Shown: positions 7,604 to 12,808 of the stretch, one piece after another
Position numbering within the stretch: the first letter of the stretch is position 1
Layout: every line of letters starts with the position of its first letter
Assembly: GCA_964644025.1 (NCBI GenBank)
Contig: CAZXVW010000129.1
Coordinates: forward strand, 1 to 12,808
Direction: 5' to 3'
Origin: CAZXVW01 sp964644025
Lineage (GTDB): Bacteria > Acidobacteriota > Terriglobia > Bryobacterales > Bryobacteraceae
DNA: 12,808 bases
The notes under the pieces: model-generated
Database searches by the model: none
What the model saw: only the letters and a program-made list of their open reading frames with translations
Told to the model about the DNA's origin: nothing
Program-made: the position numbers and the translations under genes

Positions 7604-8101
7604 CTACACCGCCCGGGCGCGGCGCCGGGAGGAGACCTCGGCCCTGGCTCCCTTTTTGCGGGTCACTTCCAGGCGGCGGGCCTGATCGGTCACGCAGACA
7701 AGAAACATCGGCTGACGGGCGTTCTTGAGTAAATCGATGATCCGCGACTCTTTATCCTCCAGATAGATCGACTTGCCGTCGGTCAGCAAGTGCAACTCGG
7801 AACCGGCGTCCAGCACGTCGGCGAGCCGCCGCCCCATCTCTCGTTGCAGAAAGCGGAGTACGCGGCGGATTTTCTGCAGCGAGAATCCCTTCCGCCGCAG
7901 CTCGGCGATCACGGTGACCTCGATCACCTCCACGGGCCGGTAAACACGCTTGTGGCCCTCGTGACGAGGCGAAACCACTTTTCGCTCGTCCCACCACTGG
8001 AGCTGGCGCAGGCTCACGCCGGCGATCCGCGCCACTTCGCTGCTGTTGAAGGTCCGGTCGCCGGCCGCCGCGGCGGATCGGCCTTTTCTTGTTTTGAACA
8101 T
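7604..8101 (-). CDS. MerR-family transcriptional regulator
   Basis: This is a 165-residue cytoplasmic DNA-binding protein. Residues about 18-87 form the MerR winged helix-turn-helix: FNSSEVARIAGVSLRQLQWW is the recognition helix region, and HKRVYRPVEVIEV followed by LRRKGFSLQKIRRVL is the wing and second helix pair. Residues about 95-140 form a short effector-like segment (LHLLTDGKSIYLEDKESRII, then PMFLVCV) that I do not recognise. It has no cysteine cluster for metal or redox sensing; Cys136 is the only cysteine. The tail from about 148 is strongly basic (RKKGARAEVSSRRRARAV). It is transcribed divergently from the nuo operon and runs toward the protease gene 63 bases on. A GGAAG ribosome site (8111-8115) lies 9 bases before the ATG. 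The ligand and target genes are unknown; autoregulation is plausible because the family often does this. Confidence 0.85.
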   Translation of the reverse strand: MFKTRKGRSAAAAGDRTFNSSEVARIAGVSLRQLQWWDERKVVSPRHEGHKRVYRPVEVIEVTVIAELRRKGFSLQKIRRVLRFLQREMGRRLADVLDAGSELHLLTDGKSIYLEDKESRIIDLLKNARQPMFLVCVTDQARRLEVTRKKGARAEVSSRRRARAV

Positions 8102-8136
8102 TTGACGCGCCTTCCGTTTCTAAGGGGGCAACCAAG

Positions 8137-8164
8137 ATTGTACCCGACCCACGGGCAGAGTCAA
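8137..8164 (-). promoter_or_regulatory. merR promoter
   Basis: On the minus strand, TTGACT (8159-8164) and TACAAT (8137-8142) are separated by 16 bases, each one base from the sigma-70 consensus. Transcription would start near 8130, about 28 bases before the merR ATG. The spacer contains CCCG and CGGG half-sites 5 bases apart (8143-8146 and 8152-8155), a possible small operator dyad. Confidence 0.65.
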
Positions 8165-8165
8165 T

Positions 8166-8248
8166 AGCCGATTTTTCCTAAATCGCCATCCCCGGCGCAG
8201 TCATGACCCGGTCTGGGGTCCGGCCGCCGGGCCGAAGCCGATTCTTCC
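8166..8248. repeat. pair of 13-base direct repeats
   Basis: AGCCGATTTTTCC (8166-8178) and AGCCGATTCTTCC (8236-8248) match at 12 of 13 positions, and their starts are exactly 70 bases apart. Both lie between the two divergent promoters. They could be paired operator sites for one protein. Confidence 0.45.
8169..8185. repeat. 17-base dyad upstream of the merR promoter
   Basis: CGATTT (8169-8174) and AAATCG (8180-8185) are perfect inverted arms around TTCCT. The dyad lies immediately upstream of the merR -35 box (8159-8164). It is AT-richer than its surroundings, so it is less easily explained by base composition, and it overlaps the first copy of the 13-base direct repeat. It is a candidate protein binding site. 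Confidence 0.4.
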
Positions 8249-8262
8249 GGCGGCGCCGCCGG
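8247..8262. repeat. perfect 16-base palindrome
   Basis: CCGGCGGCGCCGCCGG is its own reverse complement with no loop. It lies roughly midway between the merR and nuo promoters and touches the second copy of the direct repeat. There is no T run on either side, so it does not look like an intrinsic terminator. Confidence 0.45.
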
Positions 8263-8328
8263 CCCGTATCTCCACCGTCTCGGAATCCACTTTGGCCCTG
8301 ACGGAGCTCAATCGCTCTCCGGCCGGGT

Positions 8329-8358
8329 TTGACACCCGGCGGCGGCTCTCATTATAGT
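8329..8358 (+). promoter_or_regulatory. nuo operon promoter
   Basis: A perfect TTGACA (8329-8334) is followed after 18 bases by TATAGT (8353-8358), one base from consensus. The start site would be near 8365, giving a leader of about 125 bases before nuoA. This is the best promoter in the window and points directly at the complex I genes. Confidence 0.7.
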
Positions 8359-8407
8359 CAAGATCTGACGCTTTGATCGCCACCGGAACCGCGCAACGCG
8401 CTCGGTG

Positions 8408-8461
8408 GCCGGAGCAGCTCCGGCGCTGGCGGCCGTGGCGGCAAGCCGGCCGGCTGCTCCG
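8408..8461 (+). repeat. alternative stems in the nuoA leader
   Basis: GCCGGAGCAGCTCCGGC (8408-8424) is a palindrome around one central A, so it would fold as a short hairpin. Its left part, CGGAGCAGC (8410-8418), is also a perfect complement of GCTGCTCCG (8453-8461), so a longer hairpin could form instead. The two folds exclude each other. AGCCGGCCGGCT (8444-8455) is a further perfect palindrome overlapping the distal arm. The nuoA ribosome site starts 11 bases after the longer stem. Confidence 0.4.
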
Positions 8462-8489
8462 CGGGAGAGAGTAAGGAGTCAGGGTCAAG

Positions 8490-8885
8490 ATGCCTGCTTC
8501 ATATGCGGAAACATATTTTCCTGTCCTGCTTCAAGTGCTCATTGCCATGGCCATCGCGGCCGGCATGATTGGCGCCTCACTCCTGCTCGGCCACCGCGTG
8601 CGCAACCGCCTCAAGGATTCCCCGTATGAATGCGGGATGATCCCGGTGGGAAACACCCGGGAGCGCTTCAGCGTGAAGTTCTATCTGGTGGCGATGATCT
8701 TCATCCTTTTTGACGTGGAAGCGGTGTTCCTGTATCCGTGGGCGGTTGTCTACCACGAGCTGAAACTTTATGGTTTCCTCGTAATGTTTCTGTTCATTGA
8801 CTTGATCCTGTGGGGATTCTTCTACATGTGGAAAAAGGGAGTGCTCGACTGGTCGGCGGAACCGGAGAGCGCGAAGGAGCGATAG
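8490..8885 (+). CDS. nuoA: NADH-quinone oxidoreductase subunit A
   Basis: This is a 131-residue membrane subunit of respiratory complex I. Three transmembrane helices are visible at about 10-33, 63-87 and 93-114. The loop after the first carries the conserved PYECGM (45-50), the region whose cysteine in the mitochondrial homologue ND3 marks the active/deactive switch. The second helix has the family signature FDVEAVFLYPW (74-84) with Asp75 and Glu77. Family knowledge: NuoA lines the junction between the quinone channel and the proton-pumping arm. It is the first gene of the operon, with AAGGAG (8473-8478) 11 bases before its ATG, a slightly long spacing. The next gene is nuoC, starting 9 bases after the nuoA stop; the nuoB usually found between them is absent. 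Confidence 0.96.
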   Translation: MPASYAETYFPVLLQVLIAMAIAAGMIGASLLLGHRVRNRLKDSPYECGMIPVGNTRERFSVKFYLVAMIFILFDVEAVFLYPWAVVYHELKLYGFLVMFLFIDLILWGFFYMWKKGVLDWSAEPESAKER

Positions 8886-8894
8886 GGCGCTGAG

Positions 8895-9386
8895 ATGATC
8901 CCGGGCGGACTACAGGATGCGGCGATTGTGGAAGCCCTGAACGCGTGGGATCCAGACGCGGTGGTGGACGGCGTCCGCGACCGCGGCCAGGTGACGCTCA
9001 TGATCAGGCCGGACAAGATCCGGGAAACCTGCCGGCATCTGAAACAGGAAGAAGGCTTCGTGCGGCTCAGCGGGATCACCGCGGTGGACTGGCACCCGCG
9101 GGAGCCCCGCTTCGAAGTCGTCTACCAGCTTCACTCGCTGGAACGCAACGAGCGGCTGCGGTTGAAGTGCCGCCTCGGCGGCGCGCGCCCGGAGATCATT
9201 TCCGTCACCGCAGTATGGCGCAACGCGAACTGGTACGAGCGCGAGGTCTATGACCTGTTCGGCATCCGTTTTCGCGAACATCCCGACCTCCGACGGATTC
9301 TCCTTCCCGAGGAATGGGAAGGGCACCCCCTGCGAAAGGATTTCCCCGTCGACGGGTACAAGTACAGCTATCGAAACGAAACATGA
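8895..9386 (+). CDS. nuoC: NADH-quinone oxidoreductase subunit C
   Basis: The 163-residue protein is the 30-kDa subunit of complex I, in the hydrophilic connecting module against NuoD. The family signature is clear at about 111-150: ANWYEREVYDLFGIRF, then HPDLRRILLPEEWEGHPLRK and DFPV. The N-terminal part (about 30-100) has the expected alpha/beta fold pattern, including GFVRLSGITAVDW. It is a separate protein, unlike the fused NuoCD of E. coli. The start 9 bases after nuoA lacks a well-placed ribosome site (AAGGAG lies 15 bases upstream, inside the end of nuoA), so translational coupling to nuoA is likely. No metal ligands are expected or seen. Confidence 0.95.
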   Translation: MIPGGLQDAAIVEALNAWDPDAVVDGVRDRGQVTLMIRPDKIRETCRHLKQEEGFVRLSGITAVDWHPREPRFEVVYQLHSLERNERLRLKCRLGGARPEIISVTAVWRNANWYEREVYDLFGIRFREHPDLRRILLPEEWEGHPLRKDFPVDGYKYSYRNET

Positions 9387-9393
9387 GCCTCCC

Positions 9394-10602
9394 ATGAGCG
9401 AACCGGCGAAAACCAGCGAACCACCGGCGGCCAGCGCCCCCCGCCGGATGACGCTCAACATGGGGCCGCAGCATCCCTCCACCCATGGCGTTCTGCGGCT
9501 CATCGTCGACCTGGAAGGCGAAACCATCCGGCGCGCGGAACCGGATATCGGTTACCTGCACACGGGCATCGAGAAGCAGTGCGAGACGCTCACCTATCAG
9601 CAGGCCGTCACGCTCACCGACCGGGTGGACTACCTGGCCAACCTTTCCAATAATCTTTGCTACGCTCTGGCCGTCGAAAAACTACTGGGGCTTGAGATTC
9701 CGCCAAAGGCCCAGTGGATGCGCGTCATGCTGGCCGAGTTGACGCGCCTGAACAGCCACCTGGTGTGGCTGGGAACCCAGGCGCTCGACATCGGCGCCAT
9801 GAGCGTCTTCCTGTACTGCTTCCGGGAGCGCGAGGACATTCTGCGCATCTTCGAAATGTTCTCGGGCCAGCGGATGATGACCAGCTACATCCGCATCGGC
9901 GGGCTGGCCCTGGAGCCGCCGCGCGGCTGGGAGGAAGCCGTTGGCAAGTTTATTCGCGCCTTCCCCTCTAAAGTGGATGAGTACGAGGCCCTGCTCACCG
10001 AGAACCCCATCTGGCTCCGCCGGACCAAAGAGGTAGGGCGGCTTTCGCTGGAGGACTTGCTGGACCTGGGAGTCACCGGCCCGATGCTGCGCGCGGCCGG
10101 GCTCGACTGGGACATCCGGAAAGCCGAACCCTACTCGAGCTACGACCAGTTCGATTTCGAAATTCCCACGCGCACCGGCGGCGACGTCTACGCCCGCTAC
10201 CAGGTCCGCATCGCGGAGATGCGGCAGAGCGCGCGCATCATTGTACAGGCAATGGAGGGAATGCCGGAAGGAGCCTGGCGCGCCCGGGCCCCGAAAATCC
10301 TGTTGCCGGACCGGGAACAGATGAAAACCCAGATGGAGGCCCTCATCCACCATTTCAAGATCGTCACCGAGGGGTTCCCGGTGCCGGAAGGAGAGGTCTA
10401 CCAGGCGGTGGAGTCGCCGCGGGGCGAACTGGGCTATTACGTGGTCAGCGACGGCGCCGAGAAGCCGTACCGGCTGTGGATGCGAACGCCGAGCTTCGGC
10501 AACCTCCAGGCGCTGCCGAAAATGATTGAAGGCCGGCTGGTGGCTGACGTGATCGCGGTGATGGGCAGTTTGGATTTTGTGCTGGGGGACGTGGACCGAT
10601 AG
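9394..10602 (+). CDS. nuoD: NADH-quinone oxidoreductase subunit D
   Basis: This is the 402-residue 49-kDa subunit of complex I, which together with NuoB normally forms the quinone-reduction pocket. LNMGPQHPSTHGVLR (21-35) contains the conserved His pair; by family comparison His31 is the quinone-binding histidine and Tyr80 in DRVDY the conserved tyrosine. It ends SLDFVLGDVDR, the normal C-terminus. The frame is open from 9250, but that part overlaps nuoC, so the ATG at 9394, 7 bases after the nuoC stop, is chosen. A later ATG at 9448 would still keep the whole domain. No strong ribosome site is visible, so coupling with nuoC is likely. The relation to hydrogenase large subunits is ancestral: no nickel-binding cysteines are present. 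Confidence 0.95.
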   Translation: MSEPAKTSEPPAASAPRRMTLNMGPQHPSTHGVLRLIVDLEGETIRRAEPDIGYLHTGIEKQCETLTYQQAVTLTDRVDYLANLSNNLCYALAVEKLLGLEIPPKAQWMRVMLAELTRLNSHLVWLGTQALDIGAMSVFLYCFREREDILRIFEMFSGQRMMTSYIRIGGLALEPPRGWEEAVGKFIRAFPSKVDEYEALLTENPIWLRRTKEVGRLSLEDLLDLGVTGPMLRAAGLDWDIRKAEPYSSYDQFDFEIPTRTGGDVYARYQVRIAEMRQSARIIVQAMEGMPEGAWRARAPKILLPDREQMKTQMEALIHHFKIVTEGFPVPEGEVYQAVESPRGELGYYVVSDGAEKPYRLWMRTPSFGNLQALPKMIEGRLVADVIAVMGSLDFVLGDVDR

Positions 10603-10604
10603 TT

Positions 10605-11087
10605 ATGACGTTTTCTCCGGAGTTGGAAGCCAGATTCGAAAAGCTCTTGCAGCACTACCCGGAAGGCCGGCAGCGGGCGGCCCTGATTCCGATGCTGCTG
10701 TTCGCCCAGGATGAAGTGGGCGCGGTCACCGGCGAGCTGGTCGATGAGGTTGCCCGGCGCCTCGGTCTCAGCCGCCTGGAGGTGGACGAGGTGGTCAGCT
10801 ACTACTCGATGCTGACCCGGAAACCCCGCGGCAAACATCACATCCAGATTTGCACCAACATCAGTTGTATGTTGTGCGGCGGCCGCGAACTCTACGAACA
10901 CGCCAAAAAGAAACTCGGCCTGGAGGACGGCGGGGTCACTCCGGACGGCCAGTTCTCACTGGAGGAGGTGGAGTGCCTGGGGGCTTGCTCCTGGGGGCCC
11001 GCGCTGCAGGTGAACTACGATTACCACCACCACATGACGCCCGAGAAACTGGACCGGCTCATCGAGGAGTTGCGGAAGGTGCAGTAA
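10605..11087 (+). CDS. nuoE: NADH-quinone oxidoreductase subunit E
   Basis: The 160-residue 24-kDa subunit sits in the NADH-oxidising tip of complex I. A helical N-terminal part (1-75) is followed by a thioredoxin-like 2Fe-2S domain. The four ligands are in the standard arrangement: Cys83 and Cys88 (CTNISC) and Cys124 and Cys128 (CLGAC). They hold the N1a cluster, which exchanges electrons with the FMN of NuoF. The start is 2 bases after the nuoD stop, so translation is probably coupled; the purine-rich GGGGGAC is about 15 bases upstream. Length is typical for the family. Confidence 0.96.
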   Translation: MTFSPELEARFEKLLQHYPEGRQRAALIPMLLFAQDEVGAVTGELVDEVARRLGLSRLEVDEVVSYYSMLTRKPRGKHHIQICTNISCMLCGGRELYEHAKKKLGLEDGGVTPDGQFSLEEVECLGACSWGPALQVNYDYHHHMTPEKLDRLIEELRKVQ

Positions 11088-11091
11088 GCCC

Positions 11092-12396
11092 ATGCTCTAT
11101 AACGAACCGAGCCCGCTCGAAGTGAAGATCCTGACCAGGAGGTTCGGCCTCGAGGATTCCCAGTCGCTGGACGTGTACTTGGCCAATGACGGCTACGCCG
11201 GCTTCCGCAAGGCACTCGAAATGACGCCGGAGCAGATCATCGAGGAGGTCAAAGCCTCCAACCTCCGGGGCCGCGGCGGGGCCGGATTCCCGGCGGGCAT
11301 GAAATGGGGCTTCGTGCCCCGGGATTCGGGCAAGCCGGTCTACATCGTGGCCAACGCCGACGAGGGCGAACCGGGCACCTGCAAGGACCGGGTGCTGATG
11401 GAAAACGACCCGCACCAGTTGCTCGAGGGAATGTTGATCGCCGCCCGGGCTGTGGGCGCCCATGCCGGCTACGTTTACATCCGGGGCGAGTACCGGTACC
11501 TGATTGAGCTCATGGACCGCGCCATCGCGGAAGCCACCGCGCGCGGTTATCTTGGCGACAACATCCTGGGCAGCGGCTTTGACTTCCACGTCTATACGCA
11601 CACCGGCGCCGGTTCCTACGAATGCGGCGAGGAGTCCGCGCTGCTGGAATCGCTCGAGGGGAAGCGGGGCCAGCCGCGCATCCGGCCGCCGTTTCCTGCC
11701 GTCTCCGGGGCCTTCCAGTGCCCGACGGTGCTGAACAACGTCGAGACGTTTTGCAATGTGCCGGTCATCCTCCGCGACGGCGGCGCGGCTTACGCGGCCC
11801 TGGGAACGCCCAGAAACGGCGGCACGAAGTTGTTTTGCCTCTCCGGTCATGTCAACAAGCCCGGCGTCTACGAGCTACCCATGGGCTTCAACCTGCTCCG
11901 CATGATCGAGGAGGTCGGCGGCGGCGTTCGCGGAGGCAAGAAACTGAAGGCCGTGATTCCCGGCGGGTCCTCCTGCCCGGTGCTCAAGGCCGAGGAATGC
12001 GATCTCGCCATGGATTTCGATTCGGTGGCCAAGGCCGGCAGCATGCTGGGCTCGGGCGGCGTCGTGGTGATGGATGAGGACACGGACATGGTGGAGGTCG
12101 CCGTCCGGCTCATCAAGTTCTACCAGCATGAAAGCTGCGGCTGGTGCGTACCGTGCCGCGAGGGAACCCTGTGGCTGAAGAAACTGCTGACGCGGTTCCA
12201 GGAAGGCCGCGGGCAGCCGGGCGAAGTGGACCTCATCGCCGAGCTGGCCCGGAGCATGCTCGGACACACGTTTTGTCCTCTCGGCGACGCCGCGGCCATG
12301 CCGATCCTTTCCTACGTGACGAAGTTCCGCGAGGAATTCGAGGCGAGACTACCGGGGCAGGCCGCCGGAACCGAGCCGATACGGGTGGTAGCGTAA
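11092..12396 (+). CDS. nuoF: NADH-quinone oxidoreductase subunit F
   Basis: This is the 434-residue NADH-binding 51-kDa subunit of complex I. It shows the glycine-rich NADH/FMN motif LRGRGGAGFPAG (58-69), ADEGEPGTCKDR (89-100), GAGSYECGEESALL (172-185) and the 4Fe-4S site SCGWCVPCREG with Cys349, Cys352 and Cys355, plus Cys395 in HTFCPLGD. It takes hydride from NADH onto FMN and passes electrons through the N3 cluster to NuoG. GGAAGG (11074-11079) lies 12 bases before the ATG, and the gap after nuoE is 4 bases. The stop overlaps the nuoG start (TAATG). All expected ligands are present and the length is normal. Confidence 0.97.
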   Translation: MLYNEPSPLEVKILTRRFGLEDSQSLDVYLANDGYAGFRKALEMTPEQIIEEVKASNLRGRGGAGFPAGMKWGFVPRDSGKPVYIVANADEGEPGTCKDRVLMENDPHQLLEGMLIAARAVGAHAGYVYIRGEYRYLIELMDRAIAEATARGYLGDNILGSGFDFHVYTHTGAGSYECGEESALLESLEGKRGQPRIRPPFPAVSGAFQCPTVLNNVETFCNVPVILRDGGAAYAALGTPRNGGTKLFCLSGHVNKPGVYELPMGFNLLRMIEEVGGGVRGGKKLKAVIPGGSSCPVLKAEECDLAMDFDSVAKAGSMLGSGGVVVMDEDTDMVEVAVRLIKFYQHESCGWCVPCREGTLWLKKLLTRFQEGRGQPGEVDLIAELARSMLGHTFCPLGDAAAMPILSYVTKFREEFEARLPGQAAGTEPIRVVA

Positions 12397-12808
12397 TGGC
12401 CGATCTCGTAACCCTGACCATCGACGGCAAGAGGGTGCAGGTGCCCGCGGGCACGCTCGTCATCGACGCCGCCCGCAAGGCGGGGATCGACATTCCGGCC
12501 TTCTGTTACTACAAGGGCCTGTCGCTACAGGCGGCCTGCCGCATGTGCCTGGTGGAAGTGGAGAAGGCGCCGAAGCTGCTCACCTCCTGCACGCTGCCGG
12601 TTCGCGAAGGGATGGTGGTGAAGACCAACAGCCCGAAGGTCATCGCCTCCCGCAAGGCGATGCTCGAGTTCCTGCTGACCAACCATCCGCTGGACTGCCC
12701 GGTCTGCGACAAGGGCGGCGAATGCGAACTCCAGGACGCGGTCTTCCGCTACGGCGCCGCCGACGGCCGCTTCACGGATATTAAGCACCACGTCGAGGAA
12801 AAGCAATT
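12396..12808 (+). CDS. nuoG: NADH-quinone oxidoreductase subunit G, N-terminal fragment
   Basis: The first 137 codons are present; the gene continues past the window. The ATG shares its A with the nuoF stop (TAATG), a common sign of translational coupling. The N-terminal 2Fe-2S ferredoxin domain has ligands Cys37, Cys48, Cys51 and Cys65 in the normal spacing (FCYYKGLSLQAACRMCLVEV). Next comes the His-Cys3 site for a 4Fe-4S cluster: His97, Cys101, Cys104 and Cys110 (HPLDCPVCDKGGEC). NuoG carries the electron wire from NuoF toward the quinone end of complex I. Its C-terminal molybdopterin-like domain would lie beyond the window, so its type and length cannot be judged. Confidence 0.95.
   Translation, partial: MADLVTLTIDGKRVQVPAGTLVIDAARKAGIDIPAFCYYKGLSLQAACRMCLVEVEKAPKLLTSCTLPVREGMVVKTNSPKVIASRKAMLEFLLTNHPLDCPVCDKGGECELQDAVFRYGAADGRFTDIKHHVEEKQ

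Larger units (their letters stand above)
8102..8489. other. 388-base divergent control region between merR and nuoA
   Basis: No credible gene lies here. The region holds, left to right, the merR ribosome site and promoter, a 17-base dyad, a 13-base direct repeat in two copies, a 16-base palindrome, the nuo promoter and a structured leader for nuoA. It is the only long non-coding stretch in the window. The density of symmetrical elements suggests regulation, although the high GC content makes GC-rich dyads easier to find by chance. Confidence 0.8.

Noticed and set aside
8201..8488. 95-codon open frame on the minus strand in the merR-nuoA intergenic region
   Set aside because: It has no recognisable domain, is rich in Arg, Ser and Ala, covers the nuo promoter and leader, and has no ribosome site. 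The stretch is better explained as regulatory DNA.
9250..9393. N-terminal extension of nuoD inside nuoC
   Set aside because: The frame is open but overlaps the conserved C-terminal signature of nuoC. NuoD homologues start near the MTLNMGPQHP region, so the ATG at 9394 is preferred.
1..12808. Mobile element, prophage, defence system or CRISPR array
   Set aside because: No transposase, integrase, terminal inverted repeats, spaced repeat array or defence-type protein is visible. All large frames are accounted for by housekeeping or transport genes.

Overview
The window is GC-rich chromosomal DNA made almost entirely of ordinary bacterial housekeeping genes. The source looks like a Gram-negative bacterium: it has a TolC-type outer-membrane channel, a MacB-type permease and a periplasmic C-terminal processing protease. 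It also has a separate (unfused) nuoC and nuoD and an endonuclease-type MutL. This combination, with the high GC content, fits Acidobacteriota or a related lineage best. That placement is an inference from gene style, not from any search. I see no mobile elements, CRISPR arrays, tRNA or rRNA genes.

Layout. (1) Positions 1-2037, plus strand: the end of a MacB-like ABC permease, then 11 bases later a TolC-family outer-membrane protein. These are the tail of a tripartite efflux operon. (2) Positions 2134-4098, plus strand: mutL, separated from tolC by 96 bases holding a strong hairpin. (3) Positions 4143-8101, minus strand, read in the order merR, ctpA-like S41 protease, guaA. merR has a good promoter, and the small gaps (63 and 29 bases) allow one transcript. 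mutL and guaA converge across 44 bases. (4) Positions 8102-8489: a 388-base divergent control region. It carries a near-consensus promoter in each direction, a near-perfect 13-base direct repeat, several dyads, and a leader of about 125 bases in front of nuoA. (5) Positions 8490-12808, plus strand: a respiratory complex I operon, nuoA-nuoC-nuoD-nuoE-nuoF-nuoG, tightly packed and cut by the window end inside nuoG.

How the genes work together. NuoE, NuoF and NuoG form the NADH-oxidising arm. NuoC and NuoD belong to the quinone-reducing connecting module, and NuoA is a membrane subunit. nuoB, which normally sits between nuoA and nuoC and binds the terminal N2 cluster, is absent here and must be elsewhere if the complex is complete. 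The MerR-type regulator faces the nuo operon across the shared control region. It is therefore a candidate regulator of itself and of nuo, though nothing in the sequence proves this.

Most worth a second look: the missing nuoB, the long eukaryote-like architecture of the GMP synthase, and the structured merR/nuoA intergenic region. I do not see convincing evidence of an entirely new system.
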